DNA of 34,917 nt from a virus: the IMG/VR virus record IMGVR_UViG_3300021962_009940, positions 1-34,917 of that record, one strand, 5' to 3'. The notes under the pieces are model-generated. The model was given only the letters and a program-made list of their open reading frames with translations, searched no databases and was not told the DNA's origin. Both the position numbers and the translations under genes were made by a program. Below are positions 7,088 through 14,164 of the stretch, piece after piece. Each line of letters starts with the position of its first letter. Position 1 is the stretch's first letter.

Positions 7088-8350
7088 ATGTCAGTTCCTA
7101 CACATAATTTATACGATTTCATACACCGGGCAACAAAAAAACAGTTCTTGTTGCGATATTTTTATCCTTATGGTAGCCGCTATCTCAAAGATTGCATCAC
7201 TATAATATGCACTAACTGGACACAAGGACCAAATAGTATTGATATCAAAAATCGTTTTGATCGGGTGTTTGAAGACAAATCTGGCATAACAGATTCGTCG
7301 CTTGTAACCTTACAACCAGTTTTATTTTGTCACGACCAAGAACCTTTGTTTTTTGACTACTACACCGACGATGTGCCGCACATGCAAGAATTTTGCGAAT
7401 ATGTTAGGGAAAATCAATTTCTCAGCAAAGAACTAAAAAATCTCAATCTTCGATGGGTACATCCAATATCGGTACAAAAAACTTGGATTCTGTTACACTC
7501 GGAGTTAAACTCCCACGAGCTGAACAAATATGAATCCACCGGCTCTTTTATAGGAGCATATTGGTGGAGCCATGCTATGCTGTCACTCGACTGGTATAGA
7601 TTTGCCCAACATGATCCTGCATTAGATACTACCGACGAATACAAAAAGTTATTTTTAATTTACTGCCGAGATACCACTGGATCTCGAACATACCGTAAAA
7701 CTTTCATATCTAGCATTGAAAAAAATAACGTGATTAACGATTGTCAAATTGGGTCTTTTCTTGAATACGAAATAACATCAGAATCAAGTGCTGTGTACGA
7801 TGCTGTAGACTATAATCGGACTGCTATTAGTGTGGTATTAGAAACTGTTTTTGATGCTCGCATCCATCTGACAGAAAAAACTCTAAGACCTTTAGCATGC
7901 GGCCATCCATTTATATTGGCAGCTGGGCCTGGCAGTTTGGCACTATTAAGAAAATACGGTTTTCAAACGTTTTCTCCCTACATCGACGAAACATACGATA
8001 CAGTGCAAGACAATGATCTAAGGCTACAACTTATTGTCGAAGAAATGCAAAGGATACAACTGTTATCCGAATCTCAGCGTACTGAGCTAGTTAAACAGTG
8101 CAATCAAATTGCAGAAATCAACAAGGCACATTTCTTTTCAAAAGATTTTTTTAATCAGATCGTAAACGAGTTACAACACAATGTTACTGCTGCTTTTGAT
8201 CAGCATCAAGGTCAGTTAGACTTGTCACTCTGGTGGGAAGAACGTAAAAAACGCAAGAAGAATCCGTTGATTCCTAATACTAAGAAAACTAAACTGCTAT
8301 CTTACTTGCTAACATTGTTTCGGAACACTCGACAAGCCAAATCTACTTAA
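7088..8350 (+). CDS. Glycosyltransferase-like phage protein
   Basis: 420 residues from ATG 7088. No strong ribosome site is visible, and upstream in-frame codons lie inside the divergent dehydrogenase gene, so the start is uncertain. The C-terminal half holds ETVFDARIHLTEKTLRPLACGHPFI (about 252-276, quoted in part by family: F-x-T/L-E-K-x-x-x-P-L-x-x-G-x-P-F-I), then a G-x-x-x-L-L-R-K-Y-G-F-x-T-F-S element, the pattern of fucosyltransferase-like nucleotide-binding domains and of many aquatic-phage glycosyltransferase-like proteins. The tail is basic. It is divergent from the sugar-nucleotide dehydrogenase with only a 13-bp gap, which fits a shared sugar pathway. Catalysis is unproven. Confidence 0.5.
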   Translation: MSVPTHNLYDFIHRATKKQFLLRYFYPYGSRYLKDCITIICTNWTQGPNSIDIKNRFDRVFEDKSGITDSSLVTLQPVLFCHDQEPLFFDYYTDDVPHMQEFCEYVRENQFLSKELKNLNLRWVHPISVQKTWILLHSELNSHELNKYESTGSFIGAYWWSHAMLSLDWYRFAQHDPALDTTDEYKKLFLIYCRDTTGSRTYRKTFISSIEKNNVINDCQIGSFLEYEITSESSAVYDAVDYNRTAISVVLETVFDARIHLTEKTLRPLACGHPFILAAGPGSLALLRKYGFQTFSPYIDETYDTVQDNDLRLQLIVEEMQRIQLLSESQRTELVKQCNQIAEINKAHFFSKDFFNQIVNELQHNVTAAFDQHQGQLDLSLWWEERKKRKKNPLIPNTKKTKLLSYLLTLFRNTRQAKST

Positions 8351-8702
8351 CAACAGGTAGCACCCCAGTCCAGTCTGGTCCAGGGTCTTGTTCTTTGTAG
8401 TTTTTTACTCGTGCGTCCATTTCGGTGTAGAACGAATCAAGTTCGCCATTCCAACGACCCAATAGCTGTTCTACAGCCTGTTCGCAATAGTTCCAGTTGC
8501 GTAGGTAATAGTTCTTGATGAGATTTTGGTGTAGATCCAAGTATTGATCTACACTAAACATTTCCTGTATAGGTGTGTTTTCGATCAGACAATAAGCAGT
8601 GCTTTTTTTGTCTGCGTCAGCAAAATAAAAAGTGTCTAAGGGCAACAACATGTATTTTGACTTGACATCGTCGGTGATTGAATCTTCAAACATTATATTC
8701 AT
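8343..8702 (-). CDS. Hypothetical protein, 119 aa
   Basis: Not recognised. 119 residues, acidic, with aromatic-rich helices (YLDLHQNLIKNYYLRNWNY around 53-71) and a C-terminal proline-rich end. No signal or membrane segment. The start overlaps the clpS stop by 4 bp (ATGA), so it is coupled to ClpS. An alternative ATG three codons in is possible. The end overlaps convergently with the plus-strand glycosyltransferase-like gene by 8 bp. Coupling to clpS could hint at a linked role, but nothing in the sequence shows it. Confidence 0.65.
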   Translation of the reverse strand: MNIMFEDSITDDVKSKYMLLPLDTFYFADADKKSTAYCLIENTPIQEMFSVDQYLDLHQNLIKNYYLRNWNYCEQAVEQLLGRWNGELDSFYTEMDARVKNYKEQDPGPDWTGVLPVVK

Positions 8703-9001
8703 GCTGTATCGGGTTCCAGTTTAATTTGCAATGGGTAGCCTTCTGATCTTGCGTTTACAGTGATTTCGATGCCTTTCTGTTCGGCCACTTCGTACGGCAA
8801 TACTGCAACCACAGCTGAACCCGATTCGTGGATGTCCATGGTGATTGTTTGAGCAGTATCTGGTGTGTATTCAAAATGTTCAATTAAGCTGTCAACAACA
8901 AACTCGACCGCGGTGCGATCATCATTTAAGTATATGACCTTGAACAGAGGCGGTTCTTTAAGAGAGACATTAGTTCTTGTTTTTGATTCGACATTGGCCA
9001 T
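8699..9001 (-). CDS. clpS: ClpS, N-degron adaptor for Clp protease
   Basis: 100 residues, standard ClpS size. ClpS binds proteins with destabilising N-terminal residues and delivers them to ClpAP. The core begins PPLFKVIYLNDDRTAVEFV; N26, D27 and D28 and H58 (MDIHESGSA) align with the residues that hold the substrate alpha-amino group in bacterial ClpS, so the pocket appears intact. The flexible N-terminal extension (about 17 residues) needed for ClpA handling is present. AAGGAT precedes the ATG. Located downstream of Hsp20 and the ClpX-bS21 block, and coupled to an unknown gene. No clpA is in the window, so it presumably acts with host ClpA. Confidence 0.92.
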   Translation of the reverse strand: MANVESKTRTNVSLKEPPLFKVIYLNDDRTAVEFVVDSLIEHFEYTPDTAQTITMDIHESGSAVVAVLPYEVAEQKGIEITVNARSEGYPLQIKLEPDTA

Positions 9002-9019
9002 TGTGTGATCCTTGAAAGT

Positions 9020-9044
9020 GGCCCGAGTTGCCCCGGGCCTTTTT
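9020..9044 (+). terminator. Plus-strand rho-independent terminator between hsp20 and clpS
   Basis: GGCCCG (9020-9025) and CGGGCC (9034-9039) form a GC-only stem followed by TTTTT (9040-9044). Oriented for plus-strand transcription although both flanking genes are minus-strand. It could stop antisense readthrough from the plus-strand gene ending at 8350. On the minus strand the hairpin lies between hsp20 and clpS without a T run and could act as an RNA-stability or processing element. Confidence 0.7.
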
Positions 9045-9046
9045 AT

Positions 9047-9502
9047 TTAAGCTGAGAGAGCGGGAACATAGTTGACAGCAATCTTCTTGGGCCGTTGCGA
9101 TTCAGGAATGTTTCGCTCCAGCTTGACAGTTAAGATGCCATCTTTTAGTTCGGCGTCGCGCACTTCAACATATTCTGCCACCGAGAAGGTGCGAACAAAG
9201 CTGCGGCCGCTGATGCCATGATGCAGATACTCTACCTCTAGTTGAGGGGTAGCTTCTGCTGTTTTCTCGCCCTTAACAATGAGTGTACCATTGTTGAATT
9301 CAACATCAATATCCGCTTGTGCAAAGCCAGCTACTGCCACACGAATCTCGTAAGTTTCGTCGCCAGTGCGAACAATGTCGTAAGGTGGATAGTTTGTTGA
9401 AGCTGCCGAATCAATTTGGCTTACGATACGATCGAACAATCGATCGATTCCAATTGAATTGCGGTAGAAGGGGGTGAGGTCTAGAGTTGTGAGTTTAGTC
9501 AT
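9047..9502 (-). CDS. Small heat-shock protein (Hsp20/IbpA family)
   Basis: 151 residues. ATP-independent chaperone that holds unfolding proteins. The N-terminal arm (1-38) resembles IbpA (TPFYRNSIGIDRLFD). The alpha-crystallin domain spans about 40-135, with DIVRTGDETYEIRVAVAGF, NNGTLIVKGEK and the hallmark LKDGILTVKLER; an I-x-V motif (KIAVNY) follows in the C-terminal tail. AGGAG precedes the ATG. A perfect TATAAATA lies about 60 nt upstream, pointing to late expression, when virion assembly stresses folding. It is followed by a hairpin and clpS. Such proteins are known in T4-like aquatic phages. Confidence 0.92.
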   Translation of the reverse strand: MTKLTTLDLTPFYRNSIGIDRLFDRIVSQIDSAASTNYPPYDIVRTGDETYEIRVAVAGFAQADIDVEFNNGTLIVKGEKTAEATPQLEVEYLHHGISGRSFVRTFSVAEYVEVRDAELKDGILTVKLERNIPESQRPKKIAVNYVPALSA

Positions 9503-9563
9503 TTTGATCTCCTATTAAGCAAGTTTGACTATATGTTGCAGCCCGACATCGGCACTGCAAGTA

Positions 9564-9571
9564 TATTTATA
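9564..9571 (-). promoter_or_regulatory. Perfect T4-type late promoter TATAAATA
   Basis: Exact T4 late consensus on the minus strand, about 60 nt upstream of hsp20, the best match in the window. T4 late promoters need only this -10-like octamer and are read by phage sigma gp55; no gp55 gene is in this window, so use by the same mechanism is inferred. Confidence 0.6.
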
Positions 9572-9577
9572 ACATAG

Positions 9578-9616
9578 AACAATCATTAACACAATAGATA
9601 ATGGTTAACGATTGTT
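9578..9616 (-). other. Long inverted repeat at the 3' end of the clpX-bS21 unit
   Basis: Arms 9578-9590 and 9604-9616 (13 bp) pair fully on the minus-strand RNA if one G-U is allowed, with a 13-nt loop. The first arm in the RNA includes the stop codon of the 82-aa gene. There is no clear T run, so this is a weak terminator or stabilising 3' hairpin immediately before the hsp20 late promoter. Confidence 0.5.
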
Positions 9617-9853
9617 AAGGTCTCGTACGATTCGGTAACGTTGCCAAGCAGTTTCTGGCCAAGTCAACTGAAAATAGGTATAGACTGCATCATCTTCAAA
9701 GCACACTCGGTACTTGAACTTGATGGTCTTGGTTGTGTATTTGATATTGTTGTGTTGTTCGGCCCATTCAACCAGCTCTCGGGTAATAAGTTGATGAATA
9801 TATCCAGTTCCCGCAAAAGATGATCCTTGCGGCAGGTCGAACTCGATATACAT
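9605..9853 (-). CDS. Hypothetical protein, 82 aa
   Basis: Not recognised. 82 residues with alternating strands ([37 protein letters not shown]) suggesting a small beta-rich fold and a basic C-terminus (RYRIVRDLNNR). Its ATG overlaps the bS21 stop by one base (TGATG), so it is coupled to the ribosomal protein gene. Its own stop is inside a strong inverted repeat. The link to bS21 and ClpX suggests a host-takeover or translation role, by position only. Confidence 0.6.
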   Translation of the reverse strand: MYIEFDLPQGSSFAGTGYIHQLITRELVEWAEQHNNIKYTTKTIKFKYRVCFEDDAVYTYFQLTWPETAWQRYRIVRDLNNR

Positions 9854-10080
9854 CAGTACATTTTTTTAGGAAGCTGTTGACTACGCAAGTACTTTTTCCA
9901 ACGTGATTTGGCCTGGGCAGCTTTGACCTTGCGACGTGTGGTGGGTTTGATGTAGGTTTCGCGTTCGCGCAATTCTATCAGCAATCCAGACTCAGCAATT
10001 TTCTTCTTGAACTTTCTGAGTGCTTGTTCAACTTTGTCATCCTGTACGTATACAGTTCTTCCGTTTAATTTCAATCTCAA
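9853..10080 (-). CDS. rpsU: Ribosomal protein bS21
   Basis: 75 residues, versus 71 in E. coli. bS21 sits by the 16S rRNA 3' end on the 30S platform, near the anti-Shine-Dalgarno, and is needed for initiation. Recognisable: [25 protein letters not shown]-type core (quoted in part), Y-x-K-P-T-T-R-R-K motif near 46-53, and a basic tail ending in KKMY like the RLY end of cellular proteins. It overlaps clpX by 4 bp (ATGA). Large aquatic phages often encode bS21, and it is thought to exchange into host ribosomes to bias translation. An extra N-terminal strand ([15 protein letters not shown]) replaces the usual MPVIKVRENE. Confidence 0.92.
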   Translation of the reverse strand: MRLKLNGRTVYVQDDKVEQALRKFKKKIAESGLLIELRERETYIKPTTRRKVKAAQAKSRWKKYLRSQQLPKKMY

Positions 10081-11282
10081 TTCCTTGTTAATGTTGCAGG
10101 ATTATTTACCTGTTTCTCATCAATATCTACGCATTTAACGGCTGTAGCTTGATATTGCTTGAGATCAAACATGTGCGGCAACAACACACGTTCTAGTTCG
10201 CTTTGCAGGGCTCTAGCACCTGTTCCGGATGCAATAGCACGTTCTACAATGGCCAAGATAGCATGGTCGTCAAAGGCTAGATCCACACCGTCTTGCTGAA
10301 ACAGCCAACGATATTGATCAATCAAGTTGTTTTTTGTTTCGATTAAGATACGCACAAGATCTGCTTTTTCCAACTGCTGTAGTGCAACTACCACGGGGAA
10401 ACGTCCAACAAATTCTGGAATCAGACCAAACTTGACTAGATCATCTGGGGTCACAGTACCTAGATCTATGGATACATTTTTTGACTGCACTTCTTTGCCA
10501 AATCCTATGCCGCCGCCCACAGTGCGTGATTTGATGATCTTGTCCAAGCCCACAAATGCGCCGCCGGCAATGAACAGAATATTGGTAGTATCAATTTCGA
10601 TCATTTCGCCCGACGGATGTTTACGTCCACCCGACACTGGTACACGACAAGTGGTGCCTTCTACCATTTTTAACAAGGCCTGTTGAACACCTTCGCCTGA
10701 CACATCTCTGGTGATGCTGGCACTTTCGCTCTTGCGTGATATCTTGTCAATCTCGTCAACATACACAATACCACGTTGTGTTTTTTCCAAGTTGTTGCCG
10801 GAGTTGGTATACAGTCTGGCAATAAGTGTTTCCACATCATCGCCCACATATCCAGCTTCGGTAATACTGGTAGCATCAGCAATGGCAAACGGCACGTCCA
10901 GGTACTTGGCAATGGTCTTGGCCAGCATGGTCTTGCCGCAGCCGGAAGGCCCAACCATGAGAATATTGGCCTTGTTGATTTCAATGTCTTTGTCTTGGTT
11001 TGATATGCGTTTGTAGTGATTCACAATGGCTACTGCCAGAGTCATTTTGGCCTGTAGTTGCCCTACTACATATTGATCCAAGTACTCTTTTAGCTTCTTG
11101 GGATCTTGTCCATCGATTAACTGCTGTTTTACAGCATCCGCGGCATCGTCGTTTTTCAACAAGTCTTGACACAAGTCAACGCACTCGTTGCAGATTGCCA
11201 CACTATCACTGACTATTAACTTTTTGACTTCTTCTTTTTTCTTACCACAAAAACTACAGACATTCTTCAGTGCATCTGACAT
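10077..11282 (-). CDS. clpX: ClpX, AAA+ unfoldase of ClpXP
   Basis: 401 residues (E. coli 424). ATP-driven hexameric unfoldase. All parts are present: zinc-binding domain C9xxC12...C31xxC34; Walker A GPSGCGKT (111-118); pore-1 loop GYVG (144-147); Walker B VYVDEID (173-179); RKH loop (220-222); ClpP-docking tripeptide IGF (259-261); arginine finger GRF (293-295); sensor-2 GAR (355-357). It therefore looks active and able to dock host ClpP, and no clpP is in the window. It starts immediately after the coiled-coil membrane gene (no gap) and overlaps bS21 by 4 bp. The C-terminus after residue 385 is shorter than in host ClpX. Confidence 0.95.
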   Translation of the reverse strand: MSDALKNVCSFCGKKKEEVKKLIVSDSVAICNECVDLCQDLLKNDDAADAVKQQLIDGQDPKKLKEYLDQYVVGQLQAKMTLAVAIVNHYKRISNQDKDIEINKANILMVGPSGCGKTMLAKTIAKYLDVPFAIADATSITEAGYVGDDVETLIARLYTNSGNNLEKTQRGIVYVDEIDKISRKSESASITRDVSGEGVQQALLKMVEGTTCRVPVSGGRKHPSGEMIEIDTTNILFIAGGAFVGLDKIIKSRTVGGGIGFGKEVQSKNVSIDLGTVTPDDLVKFGLIPEFVGRFPVVVALQQLEKADLVRILIETKNNLIDQYRWLFQQDGVDLAFDDHAILAIVERAIASGTGARALQSELERVLLPHMFDLKQYQATAVKCVDIDEKQVNNPATLTRN

Positions 11283-13040
11283 CTATTGACCTTTTGGTGT
11301 TAGTTTTGTTTCAATTTGTTGTTGTTCAGCTGGGCTGAGTAATTCGGGGTCGTATTGGCCTGATACTAACTTGTCCATAAGATATTCTATATAGGCACTA
11401 TTATAAGCATAACTGTCTGAAAGACTTTTGTCAACTTCTATCCACTTGATTCCGTTGTATTTGAACAATTTGCTAGGTATATATCCTGTGTGTAGGAACT
11501 GATAACCTTTTACAGGATTGTCAGGCAGTATCTGACCAAACGGTACTGATTCAGTTTCGGGTAGATAGTTTTCCCAAGGCAAATGATCTATTTGTCCTTG
11601 TGCCAACAGTTGTCGTTGTTCTTTTAGAGTTTTGTCAGGATTGTCGGCTTTCCATTTACGTTTGGCTTCTTTGACCGCAGCAGTTTCTTCAGGGTACTCT
11701 CCTACTTCTTCTTCCGGAACTGTCTCAGTTTTTTTTTGATTCAAATTATCGAGTGCTTCAAGTCGAGCTTGTCTTCTACGTCGCACACGGTTTCTCGGTC
11801 GCTTGGGCACAGGCTCATAACGAGCACGGGGCAGATCTTGTGGTGTGGGCAGTACGGGTGGGGGCAGTACGGGTGGGGGCGGCATAACACCGCGTATCCA
11901 AGAACGGCTTTCGGTAGCAGCCAACAACATCATTACTGCCAACGGGTCAAATACGGCAACAATAAGGATAATGACCCAGCGCACAGCTTTTTCCAATATG
12001 GTTTGATCTGTAGTGTCGTATATGAGTTCAGCAATGTACTTGATAGGGCCTACTTCAACTTCTAGCTTGCGAAACTCTGCCTGTAACTCATACTTGGTTC
12101 GGGTAAGTTTTTCAATTTCTAAGTTGGCTACGTTGATACGTTGTTGTTGTTCGTTAACCAGTGTTTCAACTGATGCAGTATCACCTTTGCCCAACTGGTT
12201 GCGTAAGCGATCAATCAGACGATTCGATTCGGCCACTTGCGTTTCTACAGTGCGACGCACACGAGCAATTTCTTCTCTAGCAGCTCGTATAGTGGGATTG
12301 TTATTGGCTTGTTCTAGTTTCTCCACAGCCGCTGCACGTTCGCGAGCTCTGACAGCTTGCCAGTTTCTTACAGCAGCCGCAGTGCCAGGACCCCAGTTGC
12401 CATCCACTGCTGTGCCTACCAAGGCCTGTGCTTTGTCGATTTCTTTAGCATCAATAAAAGTCTGTAGCTGTGCTGACTGTTGATCTATCTTGGCAATCTG
12501 ATCTTGATAAATCTTTGTCTGTGCATCAATGATCTTGTTCTGTTCATCAATGGCCGGCTGTACACGAGCCAGAGCAGCATCAATACGGTCTTGTTCTGTA
12601 CGGATTTGACTATTGACGTTGGCATCAGCACCAGTACCAGTTGTTTCTAGTGTCTTGGCGCGAGCTTCGGCTTTTTCAACTATATCTGTTTGGCGTTTGA
12701 GTTCTACTTCGATGCGTTGTAGCTGTGCGGCATTTTCTTGTCCTTGACCCACTTGTTCGATATGGGCCTTGCTGAGGAATCCAAAGATTCCCATGGAGGT
12801 AATAAACATCAGAATAGCTACACTAGGCACCAAGTATAATCGCATGGCCCATTTGACACGACTCCAATATTCGTGTAGCCATACCGTGATCACCAACTTG
12901 GCCACTTCCAGGATTGATCCCATGATCACAACAGGAATCACACTTGCGGCAAAAATCGCTGTCAATCCAACGATGGAATAAAAGGCAGCCACTGCACTGA
13001 GACAAAGGGCTACCGCAAGCATGAGATAAGTTAAGAGCAT
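11283..13040 (-). CDS. Membrane-anchored coiled-coil protein with PG-binding-like motif
   Basis: 585 residues, no recognised family. Three or so hydrophobic helices occupy residues 1-90, a long Glu/Gln/Arg-rich coiled coil covers about 95-345, and one more membrane helix lies at about 354-376. Inside the coiled coil, AVDGNWGPGTAAAVRNWQ (211-228) matches the D-G-x-x-G-x-x-T-x-x-A-V-x-x-x-Q signature of peptidoglycan-binding domain 1. A Pro-rich linker (PPPPVLPPPVLPTP) with tandem DNA repeats and an Arg-rich patch (RNRVRRRRQAR) follow, then a soluble C-terminal domain. Envelope or host-membrane remodelling is likely. The stop abuts the clpX start with no gap. No clear ribosome site precedes the start. 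Confidence 0.65.
   Translation of the reverse strand: MLLTYLMLAVALCLSAVAAFYSIVGLTAIFAASVIPVVIMGSILEVAKLVITVWLHEYWSRVKWAMRLYLVPSVAILMFITSMGIFGFLSKAHIEQVGQGQENAAQLQRIEVELKRQTDIVEKAEARAKTLETTGTGADANVNSQIRTEQDRIDAALARVQPAIDEQNKIIDAQTKIYQDQIAKIDQQSAQLQTFIDAKEIDKAQALVGTAVDGNWGPGTAAAVRNWQAVRARERAAAVEKLEQANNNPTIRAAREEIARVRRTVETQVAESNRLIDRLRNQLGKGDTASVETLVNEQQQRINVANLEIEKLTRTKYELQAEFRKLEVEVGPIKYIAELIYDTTDQTILEKAVRWVIILIVAVFDPLAVMMLLAATESRSWIRGVMPPPPVLPPPVLPTPQDLPRARYEPVPKRPRNRVRRRRQARLEALDNLNQKKTETVPEEEVGEYPEETAAVKEAKRKWKADNPDKTLKEQRQLLAQGQIDHLPWENYLPETESVPFGQILPDNPVKGYQFLHTGYIPSKLFKYNGIKWIEVDKSLSDSYAYNSAYIEYLMDKLVSGQYDPELLSPAEQQQIETKLTPKGQ
11847..11876 (-). repeat. Two 15-bp tandem repeats coding for PPVLP units
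   Basis: gggcagtacgggtgg occurs twice in tandem (11847-11861, 11862-11876), with partial homology to a third unit after it. In frame it extends the proline-rich hinge of the membrane protein, so linker length may vary between related phages. Confidence 0.8.
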
Positions 13041-13050
13041 AGTTGATTAT

Positions 13051-13386
13051 TTACCGACGGGAGTGCTTGAGATCACTGGACACTTCAATGCTGTACTTGA
13101 CAGAAATCCAAGTGGCAAAGGAGGGATCCGGCACTTCAAACCAAATTTTATGCGGCATGTGTTGATGTATCCATTGTTGGATCGTTCGGTTAAAATTTTG
13201 TGTTTTTTTAAATCGTTTCAGTATATTACGCTGTGTGCGCCAACTGGTTCCGTACAACTTTCTGCATTCGTTTACTATTGAATACCATTGTTCTCGTGTA
13301 TGAATCCGGAACCAAAAACGGTGTAGTGACTGGGACGTTACTTTAAGTGGTTCCATTGACATCGACATATAATAAGAGGTCTCCAT
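13051..13386 (-). CDS. Hypothetical basic protein, 111 aa
   Basis: Not recognised. 111 residues, rich in Trp, His, Arg and Lys (HRFWFRIHTREQW near 22-34; NILKRFKKTQNFNRTIQQWIHQHMPHKIWFEVP near 55-87, quoted as a region). The composition suggests nucleic-acid binding. No clear ribosome site precedes the first ATG; later Met codons at residues 7, 9 and 11 are alternatives. It ends 10 bp before the coiled-coil membrane gene and is preceded by a 235-nt possibly structured leader with its own promoter. Confidence 0.55.
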   Translation of the reverse strand: METSYYMSMSMEPLKVTSQSLHRFWFRIHTREQWYSIVNECRKLYGTSWRTQRNILKRFKKTQNFNRTIQQWIHQHMPHKIWFEVPDPSFATWISVKYSIEVSSDLKHSRR

Positions 13387-13622
13387 TTAGACGCAAAGCT
13401 TCTTGCTTTAACTGTGACTGTTCCAATTTGGCCTACACTTATTTGGAGAGGCTGAATCAACCGCATCTCGTAAGTTTTGTCTGGATCCCAAGCAGTCGGA
13501 TTCCAAACTGGCCAGTTCCACACCTAGCAAACTCGCACCCGTACAGCCACGGCTAATTCCGGATTCGCCTGTACGTGAATTTACTATGATTGCGCCCTGT
13601 CACTACTCTTGTAGTATAACAC
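13387..13622 (-). ncRNA. Structured 5' leader or small RNA candidate
   Basis: 236 bases without a convincing gene. On the minus strand a 7-bp perfect stem (13569-13575 with 13540-13546) encloses a second imperfect hairpin, and flanking CAC/GTG and GCGCA/TGCG pairs extend it. A perfect 12-bp palindrome aactggccagtt lies at 13506-13517. A frame (GTG at 13521-13523, ending 13338 inside the next gene) encodes about 61 plausible residues, and another short frame is open, so coding cannot be excluded. I see no tRNA or tmRNA signature. Confidence 0.35.
13613..13621 (-). promoter_or_regulatory. Extended -10 promoter (TGTTATACT)
   Basis: TGn-TATACT on the minus strand directly after the terminator stem; no -35 match (the position falls inside the terminator). 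A small inverted repeat ACTAC-tctt-GTAGT (13603-13616) overlaps it and could be an operator. It would start the leader running to the gene at 13386. Confidence 0.45.
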
Positions 13623-13648
13623 AAAAAAGCCACCTTGCGGTGGCTTTT
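13623..13648 (-). terminator. Rho-independent terminator of the ligase/micro-ORF operon
   Basis: GCCACC (13629-13634) and GGTGGC (13639-13644) with a 4-nt loop, followed by six T on the minus strand and four T on the plus strand. Strong for the minus operon that ends at 13651, possibly bidirectional. Confidence 0.85.
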
Positions 13649-13650
13649 GG

Positions 13651-13863
13651 TTAAGTTGTTTTCTTTTTAGGCTTGGCTATTTTTTTAGCTGGTGCTTTCT
13701 TTGCTACTTTCTTCACTTCTTTCTTTTTCTTTAACCTAATATAATCAAATATTACCCAAAAAACTATTTGTGGAACATACCAAATCATCTCAAGAATACT
13801 TTTGGTTGCACCCCAGAAAGTTCGTTTAGTATGTTCCATAGTTGGATATCTGCCATCGTTCAT
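13651..13863 (-). CDS. Small single-pass membrane protein with Lys/Ala/Pro tail
   Basis: 70 residues. One hydrophobic helix (MIWYVPQIVFWVIFDYI, about 26-42) followed by a strongly basic tail (KKKKEVKKVAKKAPAKKIAKPKKK). By the positive-inside rule the tail would be cytoplasmic. The tail resembles that of the gene at 472-717. Last ORF of the ligase operon, overlapping the preceding ORF by 4 bp and followed directly by a terminator. Function unknown. Confidence 0.65.
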   Translation of the reverse strand: MNDGRYPTMEHTKRTFWGATKSILEMIWYVPQIVFWVIFDYIRLKKKKEVKKVAKKAPAKKIAKPKKKTT

Positions 13864-14048
13864 CCTTCAACTCCGAAATGTCGTTTAATATATCTAGCCT
13901 TATAATCATTTTTCAGCATGCCGAAAGTTTTTCCATTATCTGTACTAACCATTATAGTATCAGTACCGTGTAACATATATTTTTTAAGTGGAAGTTTAAT
14001 TCCATTTTTATAACAGTACGCTACCATCCAATGATTAATTTGCGTCAT
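13860..14048 (-). CDS. Hypothetical protein, 62 aa
   Basis: Not recognised. 62 residues, mixed strand pattern (MVAYCYKNGIKLPLKKYMLHGTDTIMV, described as region 8-34) and a basic end ARYIKRHFGVEG. It overlaps both neighbours by ATGA. Its last codons (TTCGGAGTTGAAGGATGA) double as the ribosome site of the next ORF; two further ORFs in this operon end in the same FG(V/L)E peptide. Confidence 0.6.
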   Translation of the reverse strand: MTQINHWMVAYCYKNGIKLPLKKYMLHGTDTIMVSTDNGKTFGMLKNDYKARYIKRHFGVEG

Positions 14049-14164
14049 TCTTCAACTCCAAAATATTTTAATATTAAATAGTATATGCCACAAACAAATA
14101 ATGCACTACCGACACCAGTAACAATAGCGATAAAAAGATATAACAACAAATTTTCTATACTCAT
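14045..14164 (-). CDS. Micro-membrane protein, 39 aa
   Basis: Short ORF beginning MSIENLLLYLFIAIVTG and ending KYFGVEE. One membrane helix spans roughly residues 5-32. It sits exactly between two ORFs with ATGA overlaps on both sides and carries the shared C-terminal FGVEE, so it is very likely translated despite its size. Function unknown; phage micro-membrane proteins may act on host membranes or exclusion. Confidence 0.6.
   Translation of the reverse strand: MSIENLLLYLFIAIVTGVGSALFVCGIYYLILKYFGVEE

Noticed and set aside
12013-12483. Long plus-strand frame opposite the coiled-coil membrane protein
   Set aside because: Shadow of a heptad-rich gene with biased codons; no ribosome site or family.
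13387-13622. tRNA or tmRNA in the leader region
   Set aside because: No acceptor stem with CCA-like end, no T-loop GTTCGAATC-type sequence and no tag peptide reading frame could be found.
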